64,000 bases of DNA from Trichostrongylus colubriformis (GCA_963978905.1 OZ022256.1:47106001-47170000), one strand, 5' to 3'; positions 47,451 through 58,650 are shown, counted from the first letter of the stretch. Made by a program: numbers and translations. The notes: generated by a model from the letters alone, not told the origin.

Positions 47451-48026
47451 CTATTCCACTATCACTACCCCAGATACCGCGAGTTGGGTAAAAAAAATAG
47501 TTGGGTAAAAAATCGCTGAAACTTCGCTCAGGGTGGTAATTTGTGGTATTTGGGGTGTCACGAATATGTCGGTTTCAGGCGTTTGCGCCAATTTGGTGCA
47601 GTTGCACCCTGTTGGTGCAACAACTCGTTTTCACCGAAATCGCTGAAACTTTGCCTAGGGGGTTATTTGGGGAAAAGGATGTCATATTCGTGATCAGCAC
47701 CCTAAATAATCCTCCTGGTCAGAGTCTCAGCAATTTTGGTGGGAAGGAACTGCTGCACCAACATGGTGCAATTGCACTAAATTGGCGCTATTGCCAAAAT
47801 GTCATATTCGTGATCAGCACCCTAAATAATCCTCCTGACCAGAGTTTCAGCAATTTTGGTGGGAACGAGCTGTTGCACCAACATGGTGCAATTGCACCAA
47901 ATTGGCGCTATCGCCAAAATGTCATATTCGTGATCAGCACCCTGACTAACTCCTAAAGGCGAAGTTTCAGCGAAAATTATTTTTTTGACCTGACTTGCGG
48001 TATCTGGGGTAGTGATAGTGGAATAG
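47451..48026. mobile_element. TIR element carrying a 120-base tandem repeat
   Basis: Inverted termini of about 33 bases (47451-47483 and 47994-48026) begin CTATTCCACTATC. Inside are 2.3 direct units of exactly 120 bases starting at 47681, 47801 and 47921, and an inverted, diverged unit at about 47520-47650. Each unit has the nested hairpin-forming motif GGTGCAATTGCACC. A 137-codon frame (47543-47956) exists only because 120 is a multiple of three. No target duplication was recognised. Confidence 0.85.
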
Positions 48027-48929
48027 TAATTAAACAGTGAAGGGGGTGTTGCAATGTACGCAATCACACGCGAAGAAATCCGTGGCACCGCTCGCCAAGC
48101 GCGCTGCGCGAAAATTCGACGTAGGTGTACACACACATCCGATCGCTTTACATGAGCCACAGCGGTGTGAACTACGAAGTAGTTTCCACCGTCGCAACGC
48201 TCGAGAGATTCAGTGGATAGAATTATCTGTCGGCAGAATTAATCTTTCAGGAAATTCCCATTAAATAGCTGAAGCTAGAAGTATATTGCGGTGAAATCGT
48301 GTCTTAGCTGCTGATCCAGCCTATTCCTTCAGACATTGACAAAGTGAAAGGATCAACCATTCAGGGATAACTGAAGTAGCCATAACTGACAAGCGGATAC
48401 GCTCTGTCTGCATGGAAAACTTCACGTGAAGCCATAGGACTCAAGCCCATTCGGTCAACAGCGTTGATCAGGAAAGAACTCGTTCTTATTTCAGAACGTT
48501 TCACCTTCGCTCGTTCTACATAATAATTGGGCCATATATTGTTTGAAACGCTGGGATACGTGAGGGTGGAATGGTGACCGGTTATCGCACATTCCCTCCT
48601 ATGGAGCAATTCCATAGAAACGAAAAGGCTCGCTGTAAATTGTTTCATGTGGTGAAATCAAATAAGGATATTGAAGGTGTTGTATTTAGGGTTTCCCAAA
48701 GTTTGATAGGTTGATATAGGTGCGCTATGGCTACTACGCTACGGCTAACAACATAGCCTGCTAAACTTACAGTAAATTTCGGACATGGAGTATTGGTTCG
48801 TGAACATCACGCAACTTCAGAAGCTACTGTGAAAAGTGGCAAACCTTCAGATGAGAAGAACCCAGCGCATGCGCTTGGAAAGAACCACGCTGTTGCAAAC
48901 TCTCAAACAATTTTCACATTATTGGTGTA

Positions 48930-49060
48930 GTGCTTTGCCGAACGAGGTTTTTAGGCGGACCAATTTTATCAACGGCCTGACGTTTCGACCTTTTCGTCGT
49001 CTTTAGAGGCCTCATGATCTACCCAGAGTGGTAGAACGTCGCTACCGACTCTTGTTAGTA
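48930..49060 (-). repeat. Retroelement-like end with GTCGAAACGTC motif
   Basis: On the minus strand the block ATGAGGCCTCTAAAG is followed by GACGAAAAGGTCGAAACGTC. Such sequences occur at the ends of some animal retroelements and resemble a degenerate hammerhead core. Assignment is tentative. Confidence 0.35.
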
Positions 49061-49296
49061 GGTGCGAATGTTAGGCTCGAACATGCCCTGTTCAAAGTTT
49101 GCACTTCTCAATGGACTATCACTGTGTTGGCAGGAATCAGAAAAGAACGGTTTCGTAAATGCTGAGCCAAAATGTAATGCAAATGCCGCAGCATTTCGAT
49201 CCACGATGTATTCATTACTTCGTAGGTCCCCTTGAGAAGAAGCACGAGATGGACGTTGGCTTCGACATTGGTGTTCCCGAGTGTGTGGCGATTGGT

Positions 49297-49400
49297 CGGA
49301 TTTTCACTTCGCGGCGCCGCTAGTGCGAGTTGCCGCAGTTGTGTGGGATTCCTCTCAAGAAGCGGGCTCATACCGTGAAGGATCATCAAAAATTGCAGGT
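49297..49400 (+). repeat. GC-rich dispersed block, copy 2
   Basis: Counterpart of 47190-47295. A further block at 49460-49530 (CTGCGCGAAA.TTCGAC) matches 48085-48125. Confidence 0.5.
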
Positions 49401-49771
49401 CGGAAGCTTCGGAAGCTCGCCTATGTTGTTGTTAAGGCTGTTTCAACGGATAAAGCTGTAAAAGACTCGCACTCGCCGCGGGCGACTGCGCGAAAGTTCG
49501 ACCAAACGCCACACACCCGAGCTCCCCGAGAAGGATATGCAGAAGAGAAACCTCGAGAAAAGGGGTGAGCATTGTAAAACAGAAAGTGAGGGTTAGTGCG
49601 GCGGCGGGAAACACCTCCGTCGACCCTACTATCATCGTATTTTTTATTTACTCATCAACCCCGGAATCAATAGCGCATAAACCGGCCTACATAACATTGT
49701 CCTTGATGGAAAACGGAATTTGCATGCGATGCTATTGTTCGACTGACAAAAAAAGCGCCTGATAATTGGGG

Positions 49772-49849
49772 CCGGATGAGGCTCCCATCGAAGAGCTGAT
49801 GAGGATCGGTATGAGGTCAACGTGCTACCACTGTCGCTAACGCAGGTAG
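49772..49849 (-). repeat. tRNA-Met-like sequence with T-run terminator
   Basis: The minus strand has an A-box-like TAGCGACAGTGGTAGCACG, an anticodon loop reading CTCATAC (CAT), a T-arm GCTC/GAGC with loop TTCGATGG, and a TTTTTTT run about 17 bases beyond. The acceptor arms do not pair, so this is a tRNA pseudogene or a SINE head, not a working tRNA. Confidence 0.4.
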
Positions 49850-49879
49850 CGCAGGGTGGGACGATGGGAAGGCCATCGT

Positions 49880-50860
49880 CATCGGAGAGATCTAATGACA
49901 AGCGCATCCACTAAAAAGTGATGAAAGATCTGATGGCTGATAAGAGGTCAGCGATTCCAACTGTGATACTGCAAGTCGTTTTTCACGTGATATACTACCT
50001 CAAGAGCTTCCCCGATAAGAGCTCTTTTCAAAGGACCTCGAAAAGAGTTTAAAAAAGTTGATAAAACAACGATATAGCATAAAGGTGGTTCAGATTCGTA
50101 AGCGCCACCTGAAAACCCAGAAGGAAACAATACCTTTCGAAACAGAAAGTGTGAGAAGGCATTTTTATAAAGACCTAACTTGAGAGCTAGATTTGGGCGC
50201 AGGAACAGTCATTATTTCCTTGAGCGATAATTTTTGAAGTAGATATTCCCTTGTTCCCTCCCCTCTCTTCTCATAAAAGTATGTAACTGTAACGTTCAGA
50301 AAATCACTCCAAAAATGTGCTGAAAAACCCGTTAGACGCGTGATGTCTTTGTGAAGGCATCTGTGTGAGACTTATAATCACACAGCTGTTCAATGGTTTC
50401 GAAGGCTCACTTGGGAGCAATCATAACCCTTTCACTATGACTTCATGCACCACTTCTGACATTAATGATCAAGACTTGGCCGCGTTATCTCTAAGAGAAG
50501 TTTTTTTTGAACTGCTCAGGTAGACGTATGTATGTGGTGAGGGCCGGTTGAGGATTACTCAGCAGGAATCGTGATTTGGAGACGAAAGCTGACAACACTG
50601 AAAACAGTGAGGGCCGCAGCTGCAATACTGCTGGATGAGGGGCATATCAGTTACCCTTTTTATAGCAGCACCTATTGAATCAGTCATCAGTATGTAGCAC
50701 ATATACGGGTTGATCCTATCGAAAGATGGCTTTGAGGGGAACAATTTTCGAAGAATTGTCTCGAACGTAATGTTTGAGGCACACATTCGAAACATCGTCT
50801 TTTTCCACAGCGACTGTAAAATTGAGGATTAAAGAGTAAAGATGTTTCTTATATCACATG
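49880..50860. other. No gene recognised
   Basis: AT-rich, short frames only. Confidence 0.4.
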
Positions 50861-50870
50861 ATTAAGGCAA

Positions 50871-51290
50871 CATTAGGGGAAATTCGAACGAAGAGTAGAA
50901 GAAGTAGTGAATGGGAAAACCGAGATCTAGTAAGGAGTCAGTGAAGAACAAACGGATGGAAATGGCCATAATCCGAGAAGTAGGACCCCCTCCCACCGTT
51001 GTTTCTAGGCGCGGACGACCTTTCGTCGAGGGCGAATACTCCGAACGAAATTTCCATTGGCATGCTGCCAAGTAAACACAAGGGGATGTTTGGAAATACG
51101 ACAGCATCTATTTGCTGGAGTGAGCTTCATGTTAAAATTGAGAAAGCCCCAAGGAATACTTTATTCTCTCCGCATATCCTTGGCCGCTCTCATCATAGCC
51201 GACCACGAATCTCGTCGCTTGGAGGCGGGGTCGATTATCGAAAGGCGGCAGCTCCTATCCGTTGCGCCATTTCTACAGCTTGGAGGCCCG
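50871..51290 (-). repeat. Dispersed repeat family R2, copy 1
   Basis: Collinear with 55951-56380 over about 400 bases. Shared blocks include GGGGAAATT, GAAGTAGTGAAT, AATGGAAATGG, CCCACCGTTG and TTGAGAAAGC-type sequence. On the minus strand the far end contains TGGCGCAACGGATAGG, which fits a Pol III A box, so the family may be a second tRNA-derived SINE. No target duplication was found. Confidence 0.6.
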
Positions 51291-51376
51291 CTTAGTAACC
51301 CCATCTAATGCTGTCTTTAACCATATATCGAAGAATATGACACATTAGTAAAGGGATATGTGTTTTATAGTGTTAT

Positions 51377-51460
51377 ATGGTTCGTTTCGCCTCCGACTCA
51401 GACGAACCATTGTATGTTGCCAGCCTTTGAGGCTCATCAGTGAGTAAGGCTGGCAACATC
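51377..51460 (-). ncRNA. Two hairpins with hammerhead-like core motifs
   Basis: Plus-strand hairpins ATGGTTCGT/ACGAACCAT and GTTGCCAGCC/GGCTGGCAAC lie next to each other. On the minus strand the sequence contains CTGATGAGCCTC and, 40 bases later, GAGGCGAAAC, the conserved hammerhead boxes with a complementary GCCTC/GAGGC stem. The outer hairpins would cross that stem, so a canonical fold does not form and the cleavage strand is not evident. It may be a decayed ribozyme from a retroelement. Confidence 0.3.
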
Positions 51461-51469
51461 AAGAAATGT

Positions 51470-52640
51470 GTAAGGGGGTGGTACTGATATGTAGGGAAAG
51501 GAATATGTTAATATCATGTAAAGAACAAAAAATACAACATATGCAAGAAGTATTAAAAACGTTCTAAAAAATAAGATAGACTGGAAGCTGTGCTAAGGAA
51601 AGGTTGGTGAGGGAATAGTAGTCCTTATGAAAAATAGCATGGGCACATATGATACTAAGGAAAGATGGTATGCATTATAATTGGAGCGCGTATGTACATA
51701 GGTCTGCACCCAAGCTTTATTTTATACAGTACTTAAAGTACCGTGAACCAATAAACAAGCTACCCATAGTCCCACTTTTTTGCAATAATCCCTTGCTTAA
51801 ATACTACTACTTACTTACACTCCACATGCTAAATATGTATGAACGAAAAACAAGAGAAGGTACAATAAGCTAAATGAGAAAGTGAAATATGAAGGAAATA
51901 TTATTTTTACTTCACACTGGAAACTAAAAATGGAGCCAAGATTTACTTGTCTCCCGTACCTAATACCTAATGGCAATGACTGTGTAGTGCATAATTAAGA
52001 TATCATTCACTTTTCTAGTTATTTAGTATATAACCTATTAATTTGGTGATTTTCCATGTGTTGTCAGTAAGTCCAAATTTGTAACTAATGAACTTATTTA
52101 CTTATTTATTTATTGCACGCGTAGGTGCGCTATACAATTGCCTACAAAGTGAACACAAACATAACACAAAAACATGAGTGCATTGCGGTCTATAGTGAAA
52201 CCAGCGAAGGTAGAGAGAAGCCCGCTAATTTTGAGATAGACAGAAGGACATAGTGACCTCTTCAGCAGTTACTGGGTAGCTGAGAATGTTGAGAGCGTCC
52301 CAAAGTTCACAGTGCGCTTCTATAAACAATTCAGGCGGATGACGCTAGGGATAACGTCACTCCCAGACAAAACAGGGTGGTAAGGAACCTGAAGCTGAAT
52401 TTTCGGATGCCAGGTATTCCCTACCCCTGACAATTCAGCTCCAGACCCGCCAAATGAAATTGCTCTTTGTCATGATCAAGTGGTCGTACAAATCCAGTGA
52501 GACTAGCAAAGAATAATCTAAGATATGCCCTCTGTTTGTATCCCTACCTTGTCGGTAACCTTAGACCAACACTCCAAGCGCAAACAGCAAAATCAAAAGT
52601 TAGTAACCAGACACGAAAAAAAAAGGAATGTGAGGAACTA
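51470..52640. other. No gene recognised; probable retroelement flank
   Basis: AT-rich to 52100, then more balanced sequence up to the reverse transcriptase fragment. The latter part may be the element's downstream region. Confidence 0.35.
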
Positions 52641-53353
52641 CTAAGAAAAGAAAATATCGCAGCACATCGTGACGTCGCCTCCATCGATCCAACGAAAACT
52701 AGTAGCTGTAAAAAACTGAACTAAAATGAACTTATTATTCATAATACTTTTAATGATATGGGTGGTTATGAATTCCAAGCTATAGTCACTGTTTATTAAA
52801 GACGCTACCATACTTTTTATCTTAGTGGTATATGTATCAAATGTAGTACATGTATTGGCTATTCGTAGTGCTTCTGTATATATAAGAGCTCCTTTATTTT
52901 TTAGGGATATGTTACTATTGCTATGTGGAAATCTGTTGACTTTGAAATTAAAGTCGTCTGTTTTATTATATAGCAATGTGAGAACTCTTCCATTGTTAAT
53001 TTCTAACGTTAAGTCTAGATAGTTTGCATAATGATCGGAAATGTGGGTCTTTTTAAGCTCTAATTTGTTATCATAAACAGCTCTGAGAATTGTTTCTATC
53101 TCTAATTCATCAAAATTGTGCACAAGGAGTAAATCATCCATATATCTAAATGGTACGAAAGTCTTACCGGCCATTAGTTTTATAGTCTTAGCGTAATTAA
53201 ATTCCAAAACTGACAAAGTAAGATCTGCTAATAACGGACTGAAATTGCCGCCTTGTGGTACCCCTTCTTTTTGCTTGAAAATATTGTTTAAAAAAAGGCA
53301 GTAGCTGTTATCGAACAAATAGTCATAGTTAGAACAATCTACACAACCGCTAA
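52641..53353 (-). pseudogene. Reverse transcriptase fragment of an unusual, Penelope-like retroelement
   Basis: An open minus-strand frame of about 235 codons contains motif B as G-V-P-Q-G-G-N-F-S-P-L-L-A-D-L, motif C as F-R-Y-M-D-D-L-L-L, then L-E-L-K-K-T and Y-L-D-L-T-L-E-I, followed by Y-N-K-T-D-D-F-N-F and a block ending R-I-A-N-T-C-T. The order palm, catalytic Y-x-D-D, thumb fits a complete C-terminal half of a reverse transcriptase. The D-D-F-N-F signature is, as I recall it, typical of a poorly characterised animal clade related to Penelope-like elements rather than CR1, RTE or LTR types. The N-terminal fingers are missing; a stop lies just upstream. The open frame implies recent activity. 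Confidence 0.75.
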
Positions 53354-54247
53354 TTCATTCACCGGTGTGCCATTTTGGCACCAGTGATGCATGATGCCAC
53401 ATTTGAGAAATTAAACTCGGCGCATTAAAACGATTTCTTGAGAAAGCATTGGAAGTAGCAATATTGAATTCCAGCGCAAAACATCTGCAGTAACTACTGT
53501 CTCCCGACAGTGAATGAATGATGTGTACAGCCACAATTTTTTTGCAACCTATCACTATCTTCTTGGCATTTTAGATGATAAAACTATGCCATCGTGGAAG
53601 CGATTGAATCACCATCCGTTTTAGCACCTCTCCGACTTTCCAAAATCTTTCGGCAACAAGGTTGCGCCAAAAAGTGCTGAACAAGTGTTTTTGGAAAGCT
53701 CCATAATTTTATTACGCTAGTAGGTGAAAACTTTTTCATCTGAGCCACAAGAACATTTACATAATAGTTTTTGTAGCATACCTTCAGACTCCACTATGCC
53801 ATCAAATGGCTTTTTGTTTGTTATACGATTTTGAAGGCCTTAATTGTAGCGATTCCACTTCATGTGCTGAATAATGACTTTAGACACCACCAGCGATCTT
53901 CCATCCTGATCCTCACGTGCAGCAAAAATTTGAAATAGCGAATATTCCGATTTGACTGCACTCTGTAATCCTCCTTTACTAGCACAAGACGTTGGACTTC
54001 CCTGACAATTTTCAAGTCCAAGTTAGAAGTTAAAAGAATTGAATGTTGACAATGCACTTTCGAGTGCCTTATTGGTATGGTGAAATACAAATAAATCCCT
54101 AACCGCGCAGCAAATTGTGAGTGTTGTAGGCGAGTGTCAGAATTGTCGTAGGTTTTAGGAGAACTAGCCTTTAGCTTTTGTAAGTGGATGCCGCCGACCT
54201 AATTTTGTGCCACGCTTAGCGATAATCAGGTGAGTCAACTACCTTCT
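53354..54247. other. No gene recognised upstream of the reverse transcriptase
   Basis: Minus-strand frames at 53355-53555 and 53860-54090 could be decayed element sequence but show no motif. Confidence 0.35.
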
Positions 54248-54251
54248 TTAA

Positions 54252-54701
54252 AGGCACACCTCGCGAAAATTTGTGAGAGCTATCGCGCGTGTTACAGGAT
54301 GTGGAGGCCCTGCTTCACCCATCAGTGAAGAAAAATGAATCAAAACCCTTAGCAACTACCAAAAATAGAGCTCCCTGCCATCGGTCCTCGTACGAGTGTG
54401 GGAGATTAAAAGTGAGTCTTTGCTGGATGATACCGCGCGAAATGCTACGATATCACCTGTTCTTCCCTGTTGAAGCTACCTCCACTATTGATGTCGCTGC
54501 ATTATCTTGTCTTATCGCAAGTTTACCTCTCGTTCAAGCCGCATGTGATTCGGCTCGGTGGGCTCAACTCGGCTCAGGTCGACCAGGCCACGCGGCGGTG
54601 GTGAGCCGTGGGGCCGCGAAAATGGTGCAATCTTTACAACTGTCCAGGGTCTACCTGCCCTGACAAAGTAAGGGCCAGTTTGATTATCGCGTGGTGTGCC
54701 T
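54252..54701. mobile_element. TTAA-flanked MITE, copy B
   Basis: The 450-base relative of 4819-5302, between TTAA (54248-54251) and TTAA (54702-54705). Termini are AGGCACACC and GGTGTGCCT. GGAGG.CCTG and CAGTGAAGAAAAA-type blocks are shared with copy A. The 124-codon frame at 54289-54663 lies inside it and is probably not a host gene. Confidence 0.8.
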
Positions 54702-54715
54702 TTAATGAATGGATC

Positions 54716-54926
54716 TTGGGGTAACTAGTCAGGCCGCACATTTTCCGCATTGCTGCGGTGCCCTAACGGCGCTACTCCTGCTCAAATCCACCGTAACGCC
54801 ACCCATTTTGCTCAGTTTGCCGATAAGGGAGCGAGTGGGTGGCGTCGGAGTGGGTTCGAGTAGGTGTAGCGCCGTAATAGTGCATCGAGGCGACGCGAAA
54901 AATATGCAGCTTTACTAGTTACCCAA
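54716..54926. mobile_element. Fold-back element, 211 bases
   Basis: Nearly the whole element is an inverted repeat. The left arm TTGGGGTAACTAGT... matches the reverse of ...ACTAGTTACCCAA; further paired blocks include ACGGCGCTAC and ACGCCACCCA. Left flank GGATC and right flank CGATC suggest a GATC target duplication. It inserts ten bases from the TTAA MITE. Confidence 0.8.
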
Positions 54927-54931
54927 CGATC

Positions 54932-55950
54932 TACTGCTCCAAAAAGGTGAGTCGACCTATCAGAATATCGCGAAGTGTAGCTTCAAGTTCATACAATGAT
55001 AGCAGTTTCAACTGATCGGTGTGACCCACACATCACACGACACTGGGTAGCAACGGAAGGTCACTCAAAAGTGTGGCTGGGGAACAACAGATAGTAATTC
55101 TACCGTTCACCTATGCGAACAGCTAATCCACCCGTGTGACTCATTAGTCAGTTGGACACTGCTTGCAAAACCTGCGGTTCTGATTGATATTGATTCATGG
55201 TACTGTAGAAAACAAAGTCCAATTAATGAGCCTGTCAACAGTGCATCGCATAACCTTTTTTCTGCCCCTTAGTAAGTTGATACTTGAAATCGAGTCTGTG
55301 AGTTTGCAGAGGGCTTTTGCAATCTGTCTCAACGCAGTGGGAGAAGTTGCTATCCACTAGGGGTAAGAGAGGAAAGTCATTTGCTGGATGGATGGCAACA
55401 TGACTGACATGGCGATCTTGTAAAATACCTCACTGTAACAGACTGCCAGTACTTCCACATGCTTCCAGCTTGTCACTAATATGCGCTTCGAATTTCAATC
55501 AAATTTTCCAACTTGTCACTTGCTCTAGGTATTTGCATATGCCTAGGGAGAGCCCGTTTCAGGGTTAGGGAAATTACAAAGCACGCTCATGCCCATAAAC
55601 TCCTTCTCTATACAAGAATAAAACTAAAAAACGCAAGCATGTAAAAAAGAAAATTTGAGATGTGTGGCCTGCGAACAAAGCTTTTTGTAAATCAACTAGA
55701 TTATACACGCATACGGCATCTGTGGCACGCTATGAATGCGTCAGTTAGGAGAAGGCATGTCGCGGCTCAACGTTTAACACTTGTGACACATCAATCAAGC
55801 AAAGCTTCGTACATTTAGTAAAATGAACCCTTCTCTTTACTCTTAGATTGGTGCACACCTGCATACATCACAACGTATGCGATTTCCTTCCTAGAGCGTT
55901 ACAGCGTTGTTACTGAAATTAGATCCAATTATAGGGCTTTAAAGGTAGTG
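54932..55950. other. No gene recognised
   Basis: AT-rich, short frames only. Confidence 0.45.
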
Positions 55951-56380
55951 TTTGGGGAAATTAGGCAGAAAAGTAAAAGAAGTAGTGAATCTAAAAGTCG
56001 AGATGCCCAGTTACAGGACTGTGAAGAAAAAACGAATGGAAATGGTCAAAGACCTGAGAAATAGGACCCTTTCCCACCGTTGATTCCCGACGTGGAGCCT
56101 TCCCGTGTAGAGGCGGGTAGTTTGGACGAGTCTTCCATTGACGTGTTGCCATGTCCTAGACACGAAGGGATGTTCGGAAATGAGGGAGCATTCTTTTTCT
56201 GGAGTGCGCTTCGAGTCAAAACTGAGAAAGCGGGCCGCGATACCTTCTATCCCCACCCCAGCCATTCAGTCGCTAGGAGGCGGACCGAGCGCAGTAAGGC
56301 GCTCGAGCAGAATAGGCCGCCTCTGCCACAGCCCGGTGGCGCGCCCTTCGCGGGGGATCTCGCCGCAAATAGGCTTTCCA
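55951..56380 (-). repeat. Dispersed repeat family R2, copy 2
   Basis: Counterpart of 50871-51290 in the same orientation. The distal end is very GC-rich (GGTGGCGCGCCC near 56337) and has a tRNA-like look, but no complete cloverleaf. Confidence 0.6.
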
Positions 56381-56636
56381 AACCCGTAGTTTTTGAGTGA
56401 ATGACTCCTCTTAGGGATTCCTTATCACCCACATTACCCCTAACACTGTCTTCAAAGTTGGGCTGATTTTGTCTATAATTCAGTGAAACCATTTCATGTG
56501 CATTTGAGGAGGTCATCGGTGCATATGCTGACCTTCTCATGTCGATCCCCTAAATGCAGAACAGTAACTCATGGTCACGATCATTGTAGGGTGGTATAGG
56601 TAGATACGGTGGATACAACCAACGCACAGAGATCAC

Positions 56637-56657
56637 CTCAAACTTGGGTAATTAAAC
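56637..56657 (-). ncRNA. SL1 spliced-leader sequence match
   Basis: The minus strand matches 21 of the 22 bases of the nematode SL1 leader; only the first G differs. It is followed directly by GT, as at the SL RNA donor. The following 100 bases lack the SL RNA stem-loops and Sm site, so this is not an evident functional SL1 gene. It may be an SL RNA pseudogene or the 5' end of a retrocopied trans-spliced mRNA. Confidence 0.8.
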
Positions 56658-56659
56658 TT

Positions 56660-57255
56660 TATTCTGAATCGGTACAAACAAACACAAAAACAACAAACAC
56701 GGGGCATATAAAACGAGTTTTACGAAACTATATACATAAACTACAGAGTGAGATGAATACAGAGCACCTTAGCAAGTATTATATCAAGGAATAAGATATA
56801 CATACGTAACGAGATATTGCACAAAATGTTAAAGCACAAAGTATCAAAGGCACAAATATGAGGAAACACAGCTAAAGGCACAAATATGATGTTAGAATCA
56901 AAGCCCAAATGACATAAAAAGGCGAGGCGTGGCAAGAAAGTGAACTTTGAGGTGAGGAAAGAGAGAAGTGATAGAGGCAATGAAATGGGCAAGCGAGGCA
57001 GATATGCACGATCCTTGGGGGAGAATGCACCGTCCCCATGCATGATCCTTGCTCGGCTGAGTTCTGGTTAGCCACTACGAGGTTATTAAAGATGCATTTT
57101 TTTCGCTTATCAGACCATGGAAAGGGCATTAGTGCAAACACGGTCAACAGCAGAAAATGACAAGCACAAGTACATTCACTCGCATAGTGTCAAGCACCGT
57201 GTTGCAAAAACTGTCCATAGAACCCCCCTGCAGCCGCTATAAAGACGCTACGTCT
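56660..57255. other. No gene recognised
   Basis: A-rich sequence with a 17-base direct repeat AAAGGCACAAATATGA near 56848 and 56874. Confidence 0.4.
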
Positions 57256-57259
57256 ACGA

Positions 57260-58650
57260 GTGTCGGTAAACGGAGAAATGTGTAGAGGTACTCACGAGTG
57301 TTGGTAAACAGACAAATGTGCAGATGTACTCACTACCGCAGCCTCCATCATGGGGCGCGTTGGCATACTTATGAGCACTAGGTCTCCTTATCTCATCGGG
57401 CAAGGCTCTTCGTGAGCAGCACATGAGATCTACATCTACTACAGTGGAAAAGAACGACTATTGACTCGCCGCTGAATCGGCGAGCCAAGAGTCGTGCGCG
57501 CTTCGCGCGCATTACAAGGAAAGGAAGCCCCGACGTGGGGCTAACATGGGGTGTCGCCAAATATCGTTGTTGAGCTCGTAACATCGGTGCAAAAAAGGGA
57601 CTCTTGACTCGCCGCTGAAGCGGGATGAGATGTCGCCAAATCTCATTGTTGAGCTTGTTACGTCGTTCCGAAAAAGAGACTCTTAACTGAAGCCACGATC
57701 GTTCAATAGCGTAAAACGAAATCCCCGCTACAGATAAATCCGCGATTTGGAGCCCTCATCCCGTTATTAACGGCCAGTCCTCCTTTACTACACCGATGCC
57801 CCACGGCATCCTCCGTTCTCGTGGAACTCGCCAATGGAATCCACGTTGGCATCCCAACCAAATACGCGTAGTACACTCTGCGGGTATCTCGCCACATGCT
57901 CCCTCTTACGTGGAGTGCACAGATGGAGCGACAAAATGGGAGAAAGCCCGTGCCCAATGACGAAGAACCGCGTCGCGGTAGTAGCCGTTTTTTCGGGTGA
58001 GTACCTCTGCACATTCGTCCGTTTACCACTCCCCGGTGCTCACTACCGCGACACATGAGCTCGCTCGCCGCGGCCTCCATCATAGGGCGCGTTGGCATAC
58101 TTATGAGCACTAGGTCTCCTTATCTCATCGGGCAAGGCTCTTCGTGAGCAGCACATGAGATCTACATCTACTACAGTGGAAAAGAACGACTATTGACTCG
58201 CCGCTGAATCGGCGAGCCAAGAGTCGTGCGCGCTTCGCGCGCATTACAAGGAAAGGAAGCCCCGAGGTGGGGGCTAATATGGAGTGTCACCAAATATCGC
58301 TGTAGAGCTTGTAACATCGTCCCAAAAAGCGCCTCTTGGCTGAAGTCGCGACCTTTCAAATAGCGCCACGAACAAATCCGCGTTTTAGAACCCCAACCCA
58401 CTGCTGCCCCGCACTATCCTCCGTTCTCGTCGAATTGCCCACTGCGATCAACGTTGGCTTCCTTACCAGTCATGCGTAGTACACTTTACGGGTATCTCGC
58501 CACATGCTCTCTCTTACGCGGAGTGCGCAGACGGAGCGACGAAACGGGAAAAGTCTGTGCCCAATGACAACGAACCGCGGCGCAAGCTCACGCGTCGCGG
58601 TAGTGAGTACCTCTGCACATTTGTCCGTTTACCATTCCCCCTTTGTCTAC
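57260..58650. repeat. GC-rich composite of direct and inverted repeats
   Basis: The block 57341-57570 recurs almost unchanged at 58073-58302 (offset 732). A second block near 57797-58030 recurs at 58405-58635 (offset about 607). GGTAAAC.GACAAATGTGCAG at 57265-57332 (two tandem copies) is repeated inverted at 57998-58029 and 58604-58635, giving the whole region fold-back ends. Both main units hold two adjacent hairpins, GACTCGCC...GGCGAG and GCGCGCTTCGCGCGC. The 135-codon frame 57703-58110 (minus) lies inside and is unrecognised. Confidence 0.8.

Noticed and set aside
54289..54663. 124-codon plus-strand frame
   Set aside because: It lies wholly inside the TTAA MITE and shows no domain.
57703..58110. 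135-codon minus-strand frame
   Set aside because: It sits in a repeat complex, is GC-rich and so has few stops, and has no recognisable domain.
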